A stretch of 64,000 nt of DNA. It comes from Opitutia bacterium UBA7876. GTDB lineage: Bacteria; Verrucomicrobiota; Verrucomicrobiia; Opitutales; Seribacteraceae. Position 1 is the first letter of the stretch, and each line of letters begins with the position of its first letter. The translations under genes were made by a program, and so were the position numbers. The stretch covers positions 1-64,000 of the forward strand of contig DLRY01000038.1 of NCBI GenBank assembly GCA_002500665.1. Reading direction: 5' to 3'. This document shows positions 9,568 through 18,799 of the stretch, piece by piece. The notes beneath the pieces are model-generated. The model was not told the origin of the DNA. It did not search any database and saw only the letters and a program-made list of their open reading frames with translations.

Positions 9568-12564
9568 ATGAACATTCAAGCCATCCTAGCCGTTTTCAAA
9601 CGCGACTTGGCGTCCTACTTCGGAAGCCCCAGCGGTTATCTCTTCATTTGCGCCTTTCTTCTTGCCAGCGGACTCGCCGCCTTTTGGCCCAAGGAATTCT
9701 TCGATTCCAACTTGGCTAACCTGGACCAGTTGAACAAGTTTCTTCCGCACATTCTGCTTGGCTTCATCCCGGCCATTACGATGAGCGTCTGGGCGGACGA
9801 GCGCCGACAAGGGACCGACGAACTCCTCCTGACCCTTCCGGGCAGCGATTTAGACGTCGTGATCGGAAAATACCTGGGTCTCGTAGCCATATTCACTGCT
9901 TCTCTGGCAGTCTCGCTAAGCGCCAACCATTTGGTTCTGTCTCAGTTGGGGAACCCTGATTTCGGGCTTCTCTTCTCCACCTATGTCGGCTACTGGTTCG
10001 TCGGGTTGGCCATGCTTTCCATTGGAATGGTCGCTTCCTTTTTGACGGGGAATCTGACCGTTGCCTTTGTGCTCGGGGTGGCCTTCAACGCCCCCATCGC
10101 TCTACTTCCCGACTGGGAGTGGGCCGTATCGACCAACCTGCTCGATTTCAGCCGCGGGATCATTAGCTTCTCGGGAATCGCCTATTTCCTGACCCTTACC
10201 GTGGCCATGCTTTATCTCTCCTCCATTCTCATTGGACGCAGACATTGGTCGGGAGGACCTGATTCCAGAATTAGGACTTGCCATTATTTGGTTCGGGTAT
10301 CCTCCGCCGTCGTTATCGCGCTTTGCCTCACCAAGTTAGCCAACAACTTCGACTTTATCAGAATAGACGCAACCTCCGAGCAACTCAGCAGTTTGTCCGA
10401 AGGATCCCTGGACCTCCTTGATGAAATCGACAGCCCGGTAGAGATCGACGCCTTCGTCTCTCCCGCGGATGCCATGCCCGAGCAATACGTCCAGACTCGC
10501 ATCAATCTTCTCACCGCCCTTCGGGAAATCGAGCGGGAGAGCGGTAACGTTTCGGTGGACGTCCACGTCATCACACCCGAGGACAATGCCTCGGCGACCG
10601 CCGAAAAATACGGCATCGAGAATCAGAATGGGGCCAACCCTCCCCTTTTCGTGGTCGAAGGAGGAAGGCCGATCCCCTGGCAGAAGGATCTTTACCTGGG
10701 ACTCTTCATGAAGGGCAAGGGAGGACAGCAAAACATTCCCTTCCTCTACAAGGGCTTGCCCGTGGAATATGAAATCATGAGAAGCGTGACCGCCGTCAGT
10801 GGGCCCAAGAAGAAGAAGAAACTTGGCATTTTCACGACCGATGCTCCGCTCATGGGATCCCCAGGAATGGGAATGATGGGTATCAGTATGGGCGGAGGAA
10901 CCCCCCCGTGGGAAGTGATCACCGAACTCCGCAAGCAGTACGACGTCCAGGAGGTAACGGGCGGCGATATCAAGAAGGGGGATTACGATGCCCTTATGGT
11001 CGTTCAGCCCTCCACCCTCGACAACTCCAAACTGGGTGAGCTTCTTAGCGCAATCAAGGCGGGAGTTCCCACGGCCATCTTCGAGGATCCCCTTCCCCTC
11101 ATACAGGGTGGCATGACGGGAACCTACGATGCTCGTAGAAACAACCAGCAGGGCGGTCCGGGACAGCCCCCTCCAACCCCTCCCGAGAAAGGTGACCTGA
11201 ACAGGCTCTGGGATCTCTTGGGCGTTCATTTCAACGTCAAGCCGAAGGAGCGCTTGGCTGCCATCCGCAAGGAAATCGACGAGATTTCCAGGATCGCCAA
11301 CTACAACCTCGCCCCCCTCAGGCAACAAGTGCCTGAAATCGGATCCTTCCTCACCGCAATCGGAAACCTGGTGCAAAAGGGCGTTGAATTCGACGCCCGC
11401 CTGAAGGCCAACTCGACCCTTTCCTCGAGCGACTGGGACAGCCTCAAACTGACCAGCTTGAGAACCTCGATCGAGAAACTCGACTACAGCAACCCCATCA
11501 GGACAAGCATCGAGCAACAGATCATTTCCCCCGCCGAAACTCGGCTGAACGGCCTTGGCAAACGCATCCTGCGCGACCCCTACAATCCCTTCCCCAAGAT
11601 CGAACGGTCCTCCGAAAACTTTCCCGACGAGTTCGTCTACGTGGGAGGCACCGAGGATTCATTCGACGATGGGCCCGTGACCTCGGAGTTGCAGTACTGC
11701 CTCTTTACCTGCCCGGGAAGCCTCTACGACCGGGGCAAGGCGAACCTCACCTTTAAGCCTCTCCTCCGGACAAGAGGTGGGAACCTTGCCGGCTCGACCA
11801 GTATCGACGACTTCTGGACGGGGGGCATCTTCGGCTCGCCACGCAGGTTCAACCCCGAACGCACACTCTTCCCCGGCAACGGGAATCCGGAAGTCCTCGC
11901 CGCCGCCATTACCGGAACTGTGGAGGATGGGAACCAAACGGGCCAAATCAACGTCATCCTCGTCGCCGATGCCGATGGCTTGGCCGATCCCTTCTTCAAC
12001 ATCCGAAGCCGGGGACCGGACTCCGAGTTCCCCCTCGACGTCGACAACGTCACTTTCTCCCTCAACCTGATCGACCAGCTCGCCAAGGAGGAACGTTTGC
12101 TCGAGATCAGGAACAGGCGCCGTCTCCACCGCACCTTGGAGGAATTCGAGCAGAGCATCGAGGCGGCCCGGGAGGTTGCCTCCAAAACCATCAAGACGGC
12201 CCAGGAATCCATCCAAAAGATTCTTCAGGAAGAACAACGCAAGCTGAACGAATCGCTGGCCGAGGTACAGAAAAGCCAAGGGTCCATGACCCAGGGCCAG
12301 TTCATGCAGGTTCTCCAGACCGAGGGCGCCAAGCTGCAGAAAAACCTCGAGAGAAGGCAACGCGAACTGCAAAGGGAAACCAACACCAAGATCAAGGAAG
12401 CCGAACGAGCCAGGGATCTGCAAATCGGAACAAAACAGAATTCCATCAAATTCTTGTCGATTCTACTGCCTCCCATTCCTCTTCTCCTGATCGCAATCTT
12501 CGTATTCATCAGGAAGCGCTTCGCCGAAGTTCAAGGAAGCGTTGCATCCCGTATCCGGTCCTGA
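9568..12564 (+). CDS. GldF-GldG fusion: ABC-2 permease joined to a Gldg-family domain
   Basis: One 998-residue protein that covers what are often two genes. Residues 1 to about 235 form an ABC-2 permease with about six hydrophobic segments and the GldF-like motif ADERRQGTDELLLTLPGS. After another membrane segment, residues from about 265 onward match the Gldg/DUF7088 periplasmic family (LSEGSLDLLDEIDSPVEIDA, then YGIENQNGANPP). A charged coiled coil runs from about 850 to 950, followed by a last membrane helix and a short basic tail. It should form the membrane part of the exporter with the preceding ATPase. No gliding adhesin genes are visible, so motility is not implied. The start ATG is at 9568. 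Confidence 0.88.
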   Translation: MNIQAILAVFKRDLASYFGSPSGYLFICAFLLASGLAAFWPKEFFDSNLANLDQLNKFLPHILLGFIPAITMSVWADERRQGTDELLLTLPGSDLDVVIGKYLGLVAIFTASLAVSLSANHLVLSQLGNPDFGLLFSTYVGYWFVGLAMLSIGMVASFLTGNLTVAFVLGVAFNAPIALLPDWEWAVSTNLLDFSRGIISFSGIAYFLTLTVAMLYLSSILIGRRHWSGGPDSRIRTCHYLVRVSSAVVIALCLTKLANNFDFIRIDATSEQLSSLSEGSLDLLDEIDSPVEIDAFVSPADAMPEQYVQTRINLLTALREIERESGNVSVDVHVITPEDNASATAEKYGIENQNGANPPLFVVEGGRPIPWQKDLYLGLFMKGKGGQQNIPFLYKGLPVEYEIMRSVTAVSGPKKKKKLGIFTTDAPLMGSPGMGMMGISMGGGTPPWEVITELRKQYDVQEVTGGDIKKGDYDALMVVQPSTLDNSKLGELLSAIKAGVPTAIFEDPLPLIQGGMTGTYDARRNNQQGGPGQPPPTPPEKGDLNRLWDLLGVHFNVKPKERLAAIRKEIDEISRIANYNLAPLRQQVPEIGSFLTAIGNLVQKGVEFDARLKANSTLSSSDWDSLKLTSLRTSIEKLDYSNPIRTSIEQQIISPAETRLNGLGKRILRDPYNPFPKIERSSENFPDEFVYVGGTEDSFDDGPVTSELQYCLFTCPGSLYDRGKANLTFKPLLRTRGGNLAGSTSIDDFWTGGIFGSPRRFNPERTLFPGNGNPEVLAAAITGTVEDGNQTGQINVILVADADGLADPFFNIRSRGPDSEFPLDVDNVTFSLNLIDQLAKEERLLEIRNRRRLHRTLEEFEQSIEAAREVASKTIKTAQESIQKILQEEQRKLNESLAEVQKSQGSMTQGQFMQVLQTEGAKLQKNLERRQRELQRETNTKIKEAERARDLQIGTKQNSIKFLSILLPPIPLLLIAIFVFIRKRFAEVQGSVASRIRS

Positions 12565-12607
12565 TTCCACGCTCCACTTTTCAGCATTCATCAGACTCCT
12601 GAGACTC

Positions 12608-14575
12608 ATGAACGAAACAATCAAAACAATCGCCTTCGGCGCAATCGCAGTTGTAGCGCTGATTCTTTCCTACCTTACTTCCCAGAAACCGGGCGATCCC
12701 GCCGGCGAGGATAGCAAGATGGGACAAGCCCTCTTCGAGACCTTCGATCCCATGGCCGCAACGGGGATTGAGATCGCCGAGTTCGATGAAGATTCGTCCG
12801 ACGCCAAATCGCTCGAGATCGTAAAGGACGTCGCCGGGTGGGTCATCAGGCGGCCTGGTCGGCCCGACTACCCAGCCAATGCCGACAACCAGGTCAAGGA
12901 TGTCTCGACGATTCTTTTTGACCTCCGTATTTTGGATACGGCGGGAGACGGAGCGGGCCAGCATGCCGATTTTGGCGTTCTGGATCCAAGCCAGGCAGTA
13001 CCCGGAGATCGCGGGATTGGAAAGATGATCGCCCTCAAAAACGACAAAGGCTCCCCCTTGGCAAGGCTCATCATAGGGAATGAAGTCGAGAACCTGCCTG
13101 GCACGCACTACGTCCGTAAACCCCAGGAGAACACCGTCTTCATCGCCGAGGTCCAAAACGTAAACGACGTCTCGACCAAGTTCGTGGACTGGGTCGAGAG
13201 GGACTTCCTCGATCTCGACAAATGGAACATCAAGCGAGTCACCTTCGATAACTTCGAGATCAAGGAGGGCAAACTCGTTCCCGCAGCCGTGCACACCCTC
13301 GACTACGAAGACTCGGCTTGGAAACTCTCCGGTTCCGCTCTGGGGGCACAAGAGGAACTCAACAAGGACAGACTCGACGAAATGAAGGACGCCTTCGACG
13401 ATCTGGAGATCATCGACGTGGAAAGAAAACCGGAAGTCCTTGCCTCCAGCCTGCTCAAAGGCAACGAATTCGTCGACGCCAACAACCGTGAGGCGCTTGT
13501 ACAATCGGCATCCTCCCTTGTGCAGAAAGGGTTCCAACCGGTGAACGAGCTCGATGCAACCGGCAAGCCCAAGGCATACCCCAACGGCAAGCCCATGCTG
13601 AAGGTTGTCTCCGAAAAGGGAGAGGTCCGGGTCGGCATGAAGGACGGCGTGGAATACGTTCTGCGCTTCGGACAAACCTATCGCGGTCCCGAGGATGAGG
13701 AAAACGCAACCGGAGACAGTCGCTATATCTATGCCTTTGCCCGGGTCAACGAGAGCCTTCTGGATCCACCTGCCCTCGAAGCGGTGCCCACACCCTTGAC
13801 CGCGCCCGACGTCAATGGGACCGGACCCACGGATTCCAACTCAACCCAAGGCGAAAAGGGAGACCAAGGGGACAAGGGAAAACCACCTTCCCTCAAGCCG
13901 CCCGGTCCTCCGCCCAATTTCACCCCACCTTCCGCCCCTCCAACCACCCCCCCTTCCCTTCCAGTCGGTCAAGTCGCAGTCGCAAATGAAGGGAACGCAA
14001 GCATGCCGGTGGACGATTTCGCGGTCAGGAAGGCCCAAAGGGAAGCTGAGATTTCCCGGGTCAAATCATCGAACGCAAGCAAACAGAGCGAGTTCGATCA
14101 AAAGGTGGTCAAGGCGACAGAGCGGGTACAGGAGCTCAACCAGAACCTAGCCGGTTGGTATTACGTCATCCCCAACGAAGTCTACGAGAAAATCCGCCTC
14201 GACCGAAGCGATTTCGTCAAGCCTAGGGAGAAGGAAGAAGAGGCCCGACCCGAGGAAGTAAAGGCTTCCCACATTCTCATTTCCTATAAGGGAGCCGATC
14301 GGGCTGATGCCGACGTCACCCGAAGCAAGGAGGAAGCCAAGGCCGAGGCCGAGAGGATTCGTAGCCTTATCGTGAGCGAGGGCGAGGATTTTGCCGAGAT
14401 GGCCCGCAAGCATTCAAACGGCCCGAGCAAGACTAAGGGGGGCGACCTCGGCAAGTTCAAGTTCGAGGTCATGGCCAAGCCCTTTTCCGAGGCTGCCTTC
14501 GCCCTTGAGGTCGATGCGGTCTCCGAAGTAGTGGAAACGGACTTCGGCTATCACGTCATCAAGAGGACCGAATAG
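12608..14575 (+). CDS. DUF4340 protein fused to a C-terminal parvulin-type prolyl isomerase
   Basis: A 655-residue protein with one N-terminal membrane anchor (about residues 4-25), so most of it is probably periplasmic. Residues about 30-395 match DUF4340, the usual third member of Gld-like ABC loci (ADNQVKDVSTILFDLRILDT, VDWVERDFLDLDK). Around 402-455 lies a low-complexity insert with a collagen-like GEKGDQGDKGK and then proline-rich sequence. From about 551 to the end is a complete PpiC/parvulin domain (KASHILISYKG, FAEMARKHSNGPSKTKGGDL, FGYHVIKRTE). I chose the ATG at 12608 because the anchor starts there; the upstream frame overlaps the previous gene. The fused isomerase may fold exported cargo, which is inference. 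Confidence 0.86.
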   Translation: MNETIKTIAFGAIAVVALILSYLTSQKPGDPAGEDSKMGQALFETFDPMAATGIEIAEFDEDSSDAKSLEIVKDVAGWVIRRPGRPDYPANADNQVKDVSTILFDLRILDTAGDGAGQHADFGVLDPSQAVPGDRGIGKMIALKNDKGSPLARLIIGNEVENLPGTHYVRKPQENTVFIAEVQNVNDVSTKFVDWVERDFLDLDKWNIKRVTFDNFEIKEGKLVPAAVHTLDYEDSAWKLSGSALGAQEELNKDRLDEMKDAFDDLEIIDVERKPEVLASSLLKGNEFVDANNREALVQSASSLVQKGFQPVNELDATGKPKAYPNGKPMLKVVSEKGEVRVGMKDGVEYVLRFGQTYRGPEDEENATGDSRYIYAFARVNESLLDPPALEAVPTPLTAPDVNGTGPTDSNSTQGEKGDQGDKGKPPSLKPPGPPPNFTPPSAPPTTPPSLPVGQVAVANEGNASMPVDDFAVRKAQREAEISRVKSSNASKQSEFDQKVVKATERVQELNQNLAGWYYVIPNEVYEKIRLDRSDFVKPREKEEEARPEEVKASHILISYKGADRADADVTRSKEEAKAEAERIRSLIVSEGEDFAEMARKHSNGPSKTKGGDLGKFKFEVMAKPFSEAAFALEVDAVSEVVETDFGYHVIKRTE

Positions 14576-14673
14576 GAAGCTTGCTAAGGTTGGTTCCCTC
14601 ACCAACCATTGAACCTTTCCCGCTCGGCTTTTTACCTTTCAAGGCCCATGCCGTGTGGGTATTATGGATTATT

Positions 14674-15870
14674 ATGCCTTTGCCCTTTCTAAAGAGGAAG
14701 AAAAGCCCGCTCTGGGACAGGATTCATTCTGATGACGCAACCCGTCTGCGTCTAAAATACGACACCTACTACCATGTTTTCGAGCAGCAAAAAGGAACCC
14801 GCGTCTTTAAGGATGGGAAGGAATTCGTCATGCTCTCGAGCAATGACTACCTCGGCTTGGCTCACCACCCCAAAATCAAAGAGGCGGGCAAGCGGGCGAT
14901 TGAAAAATGGGGCAGCAGCACCACCGGGGCCCGCCTTGCCAACGGAGGCCGTATCTTTCACCGGGAGCTGGAAGACAAGCTAGCTGATTTCCTGGGAAAG
15001 GAGGCCTGCCACGTCTTCTCCGCCGGCTACTTGGCCTGTGCCTCCGCGGTAACGGGCTTCGCGGATCGCAAAGACATGGTTTTCGCCGACAAGAATCTTC
15101 ATTCCTCCCTTTGGAGCGGAATCAAGCTCAGTGGAGCCAAGTGCGAGCGCTTTGCCCACAATGACCCCGGCCACCTTCGTGAAATCCTCGAAAGCGAGGA
15201 AGACTCCGTGCATAAGATTTTCGTCTTGGAAGGGGTTTACTCCATGGAAGGACATATTGCCAATCTCCCCGATTTCGTAAAACTCGCGGAGGAATTCAAG
15301 GCCTTCGTCGTGATGGACGATGCCCATGGATTCGGAGTTCTCGGAAGAGAGGGCCGGGGAACCGCCCATCATTTCGGGATGACCGATCAAGTCGACGTCA
15401 TCTGCGGAAGCTTCTCCAAATCGCTTGCCGGGGCGGGAGGATTCGTGGCCTCGAGCAGGCAAGCCATCGACTACATGAGGAGCACCTCCAAGCAGACGAT
15501 TTTCTCGGCCGCCCTATCCCCCGCATCCTGCGCCTGCGCCCAGGCCGCGCTGGAGGTCATGCAGGACGAACCCCAGCACCTCGAGCGCCTGCTGCGCAAC
15601 CTCGGACGCTATCGTTCCATCCTCGAAGGGCTGGGACTTGATACCTGGGAGAGTGAAACCCCAGCCATCCCGATCGTCCTAGGGGAAAAGGAAAAGGTCT
15701 ACTATTTCTGGAAGGCTCTCCTTGAAAAAGGAGTTTACTCGATCATCTCTATTGCCCCTGGGGTTCCACCCGGTAAGGACTTGATCCGCACCGCCATATC
15801 CGCCGGGCACACCGATGAGGATCTGGATCTGATCGAGGAGGCCCTAGTCTACGCAAAATCACGAATTTGA
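14674..15870 (+). CDS. Alpha-oxoamine synthase family PLP enzyme (KBL/AONS/SPT-like)
   Basis: A 398-residue PLP enzyme of the class that condenses an amino acid with an acyl thioester (8-amino-7-oxononanoate synthase, glycine C-acetyltransferase, serine palmitoyltransferase). Visible motifs are LSSNDYLGLAHHP, GSSTTGARLANGG, VVMDDAHGFGVLG and the PLP lysine in CGSFSKSLAGAGGFV. The FSKS form and the IFSAALSPAS segment look more like serine palmitoyltransferase relatives than biotin-pathway enzymes. No bio genes lie nearby, while an ACP-dehydratase fusion is 3 kb away, so a lipid role is plausible but unproven. The ATG at 14674 is used because the upstream frame is untypical for the family. Confidence 0.85.
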   Translation: MPLPFLKRKKSPLWDRIHSDDATRLRLKYDTYYHVFEQQKGTRVFKDGKEFVMLSSNDYLGLAHHPKIKEAGKRAIEKWGSSTTGARLANGGRIFHRELEDKLADFLGKEACHVFSAGYLACASAVTGFADRKDMVFADKNLHSSLWSGIKLSGAKCERFAHNDPGHLREILESEEDSVHKIFVLEGVYSMEGHIANLPDFVKLAEEFKAFVVMDDAHGFGVLGREGRGTAHHFGMTDQVDVICGSFSKSLAGAGGFVASSRQAIDYMRSTSKQTIFSAALSPASCACAQAALEVMQDEPQHLERLLRNLGRYRSILEGLGLDTWESETPAIPIVLGEKEKVYYFWKALLEKGVYSIISIAPGVPPGKDLIRTAISAGHTDEDLDLIEEALVYAKSRI

Positions 15871-15910
15871 AGGATGCCAGCCAACGTTCTTCGGTAATAA
15901 CGGCACTGAA

Positions 15911-16711
15911 ATGACTTTATCCGTCGAGCATCCCGATGGCATGCAAGAGTCAAACAAATTGGGGTATGCATTCTCAATCTGCAGAAGCTATTACTCGTCC
16001 ATCGATTCATTGATTGACGATATCGAATCCAACGGCATCGACAAAAGAAACGTCTTGTTCGTTTCTTCTCAGGAGGCGGAGAGTGAAACGCTTTTCTACA
16101 GGGGCTGCGAGGTCAGGAAGGTTACCTATTCCGGACTACACCTTACCCAGGCAATTTTCTTATCGGAGAACCACCGTGATTACGAAGGGACCAGGCATTG
16201 GTTCCTGCTTCCATCCACGGTCAGGATGGGAGCGGGTTTTCACAGTGAAGTCACGTCCATGCTGCGATCAGTGGATTTCGATTTCGAGTGCTTCCCAGTC
16301 CTTAATCCGAAAGTGAGCCCGACAATGGACATGGCCGTGGTAAGCCTCGACCACATCAAAGCTTTTGGGGAATTCCTCCAGAAAATCAAACTCTCCCATT
16401 TCAACGACGAGGATTTGGTGGAACTGAAAAGGAATTTGATTCTATCGGAAAATCTATTCTTGGGGATCAATCATCCAATGGAAGTCCAGTGTAAATCCAA
16501 CATCAAGGCCATACTTCCGGACGGAGTCGTGCCCCCTAGCAACTTCATGATCAATTCGATCGACGAAGTTGAGGTGGAGTACCGTAAATACAAGAGGAAA
16601 AAATTGAAGCAAAGCCATTTCAAGCCGATAAACCTGACCAAATATCAGCGAACCCATCGCGGTTTGAAACGAATAGTCATGGATTGCGACGGGGGATTCC
16701 CCGACCCCTAA
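15911..16711 (+). CDS. Hypothetical protein between the oxoamine synthase and glycosyltransferases
   Basis: A 266-residue protein I cannot assign. It has no signal peptide or membrane segment, is rich in Ser, Asp, Glu and Lys, and ends in a strongly basic stretch (RKYKRKKLKQ) and a short tail DCDGGFPDP. Its codons are clearly more AT-rich than those of the preceding gene, which hints at later acquisition. The ATG at 15911 lacks an obvious ribosome site; one at 15941 is an alternative. It converges on the two glycosyltransferase genes, so a role in glycan synthesis is possible only by context. Confidence 0.6.
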   Translation: MTLSVEHPDGMQESNKLGYAFSICRSYYSSIDSLIDDIESNGIDKRNVLFVSSQEAESETLFYRGCEVRKVTYSGLHLTQAIFLSENHRDYEGTRHWFLLPSTVRMGAGFHSEVTSMLRSVDFDFECFPVLNPKVSPTMDMAVVSLDHIKAFGEFLQKIKLSHFNDEDLVELKRNLILSENLFLGINHPMEVQCKSNIKAILPDGVVPPSNFMINSIDEVEVEYRKYKRKKLKQSHFKPINLTKYQRTHRGLKRIVMDCDGGFPDP

Positions 16712-16740
16712 AAACAGCAAATCTTTTCTTTCCTCGGTTC

Positions 16741-17559
16741 TCAGGAAAAAATCGTCCAGGGTCTGGTCAAAAGACCGAAAAGCAACATCCTCTTGTAAAG
16801 TGGCTTGTCACTCAAAGCTTGATCCCGCCGGATGCTTTCCCCCCATCGATCGAGAAAATACTCGGTGTTTCTCAAGTTGTGGGTTTTCCTTCCTTCACTA
16901 GCGCACTTGACGTGATCCACCACGCTATCGTGAACGACGTAATTGGAATATCCCTGCGAGGCCAAGCGAAGGCAAAGGTCGATATCCTCACATCCATTGA
17001 GGAAGATCTCATCAAACCCACCCGCCTGCTCGAACAAGGCAGCCTCCATGACGCAGCAGGCGGCGGTCACGGCGCTCCATCGCCTGGTTTCACCCTGAAA
17101 GGGTCTGTGAAGGAAACCCTGGCCATAATGTCTTGGTAGACCGCTAGGTGAAAAAACAACACCCATGTGGTCGTAACGCAGTGAATCCGACAACCTCTGG
17201 ACGTTTCCAACCAAGCCCACCTTTTCTCTTTCCCGAAAGACCTTCAGCATGGGCAAAAGCCAGTCTCCCCGGACAAATACGTCGTTATTGAGGAGGCAGA
17301 GGTATTCGCCTCGAGCCTCCCTTGCCCCCAAGTTGTTGTTTCTGGCAAACCCTCGGTTCTCCTTATTAAGAATAATACGGTAGGGCTCCCCCAGTCCCTT
17401 GAGGAATTCCACCGTGCCGTCCGGGCTGGCGTCATCGATGACAATGACCTCGTAATCGACTTTACCGGCGAGGGTTTCAGAAAGTTGATCCAAGCAACGC
17501 CGGGTGTGCTCGAGCTGACCGAAGACGGAAATGATAATGCTTACCACCGGGTTGCCCAT
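16741..17559 (-). CDS. Glycosyltransferase family 2
   Basis: A 272-residue GT-A fold glycosyltransferase. It begins VVSIIISVFGQLEHTRRCL, then has the nucleotide-binding acidic residue in YEVIVIDDASPDGT, the ENRGFARNNNLGAREARGEY segment and the LLNNDVFV metal-binding motif typical of GT2 rhamnosyl-type enzymes. A GGFDEIFLNGCEDIDLCLRL motif follows, where the conserved ED suggests catalysis. It overlaps the upstream GT4 gene by 19 bases, so the two are coupled. The sugar and acceptor cannot be told from sequence. It converges with the AT-richer orphan gene. Confidence 0.9.
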   Translation of the reverse strand: MGNPVVSIIISVFGQLEHTRRCLDQLSETLAGKVDYEVIVIDDASPDGTVEFLKGLGEPYRIILNKENRGFARNNNLGAREARGEYLCLLNNDVFVRGDWLLPMLKVFREREKVGLVGNVQRLSDSLRYDHMGVVFSPSGLPRHYGQGFLHRPFQGETRRWSAVTAACCVMEAALFEQAGGFDEIFLNGCEDIDLCLRLASQGYSNYVVHDSVVDHVKCASEGRKTHNLRNTEYFLDRWGESIRRDQALSDKPLYKRMLLFGLLTRPWTIFS

Positions 17560-18764
17560 GATCTCTTGGTAAGCTTACCGAATTCGGCCCGCATCTCCCG
17601 TGCGGTACGTCGTACGTCGAACGTTTCGCGCGCCCTTGCGCAGGCAGCCTCTCGAAGCGGCATGAACTTTTCCGGTGACGAATGGAATTCACATAGTAGG
17701 GATACCCATGGACCGAGGTTTCCAGGATCCAATGAATAGCCTGAAACCCCGTCCTCGATCGCCTCCGATGCACCCGCCTTGTTCGAGGTCAGAACCAGGC
17801 AACCAGCCGAAAGAGCTTCCGGAATGACGTTGGGTATGCCGTCCCGATCTCCGTTTTTTGCCACGACCCCCGTGAACAGAAAGACGTCGCACTCGAGAAA
17901 GGCGGCTCTCGTCCGTTCCTCGTTTCTAGCGCCCACAAAAAATACCTTTCCCGCCAAGCCCATTCTTTGGCTCTCTCTTTCCAGAAGTCTTTCGAGGGGT
18001 CCCGAGCCGATGATGCGCAGACGAAAGGGCAGGCCTTCGGCCTCAAGAAGGCAGGCTAATTCGAGCTGTTGGAAGTAACCTTTCTTTTCAACCAGTCGAC
18101 CCACGCTAAGTAGCTCAAGGCGAGAGGCGGATACCCGCTCGAACGAGTCTCTCTTCGGCCAGTGACCAAGCCCCCTTCGAATCAGTTTAATCCGACCCGA
18201 ATCAACTCCCATTTGGCTGATCCTGCGAGCGGAGGAGTATGAGGTGGTTCTAACCAGAGAAGCTTCCTCGAACTTCAGGGAAAGCAACCAGTCCCCTCCA
18301 TGCCTGAAAACGTCATAGGCATGGGCCCCCATGGAAAAGGGAATGTCCGTGAGCTTGCTTATGCCGAGGGCCGCAGTTGCGGGCATGGTCGCCCAAACGG
18401 CATGAAGAAGAGAGTATCCCTCCCTCTTGAACGTACTGGCCTCGACAAGCGCAAAACCAAGACCGAGAAAAGTCTCGTTCCAGTTCTGCAGGTTCGGGCA
18501 AGGCCTGGACCATAGAACGCTCAATATTTCTACGAAAGCCCGCGGCTTAAGAAACGCCCATAAAGGAATCCAGAAGCAGAGCGTCCATAGCTTGAAGAGG
18601 CGGAAGCGGCGAATTCGAATACCATCCCATTGAGCCTTTCCTTTCCAAATCGAATGAACGACTGGGTTGAAGCCCTGATCACCCAATGCCTTCAGTTCGC
18701 GCCGAACGAAGGTCTCGGTCGGGCGAGGAAAGGTGGCGTATAGGAAGGCTACCTTACCCGACAC
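17541..18764 (-). CDS. Glycosyltransferase family 4
   Basis: A 407-residue GT-B fold enzyme. The N-terminal domain starts KVAFLYATFPRPTETFVRRE, a pattern seen in colanic-acid-type GT4 enzymes. The C-terminal donor domain shows LLSVGRLVEKKGYFQQLELA, LRIIGSGPLERLL, FFVGARNEERTRAAF and DGIPNVIPEALSAGCLVLTS, where the EX7E-type acidic pair binds the nucleotide sugar. The start codon is GTG at 18764. It lies 35 bases after the ACP-dehydratase gene on the same strand and overlaps the GT2 gene downstream. It probably acts at the cytoplasmic membrane on a lipid-linked glycan or glycolipid; the substrate is unknown. Confidence 0.9.
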   Translation of the reverse strand: MSGKVAFLYATFPRPTETFVRRELKALGDQGFNPVVHSIWKGKAQWDGIRIRRFRLFKLWTLCFWIPLWAFLKPRAFVEILSVLWSRPCPNLQNWNETFLGLGFALVEASTFKREGYSLLHAVWATMPATAALGISKLTDIPFSMGAHAYDVFRHGGDWLLSLKFEEASLVRTTSYSSARRISQMGVDSGRIKLIRRGLGHWPKRDSFERVSASRLELLSVGRLVEKKGYFQQLELACLLEAEGLPFRLRIIGSGPLERLLERESQRMGLAGKVFFVGARNEERTRAAFLECDVFLFTGVVAKNGDRDGIPNVIPEALSAGCLVLTSNKAGASEAIEDGVSGYSLDPGNLGPWVSLLCEFHSSPEKFMPLREAACARARETFDVRRTAREMRAEFGKLTKRSWATRW

Positions 18765-18799
18765 TGCATACTAGCGGCAAAGGAGGCTACCTCAGCCGT

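Noticed and set aside
10336..11517. 393-codon minus-strand ORF inside the GldF-GldG fusion
   Set aside because: It lies fully inside a well-supported gene and has the composition of an antisense shadow, without recognisable motifs.
12581..13675. 364-codon minus-strand ORF opposite the DUF4340 gene
   Set aside because: Antisense shadow caused by codon bias; no domain or start context supports it.
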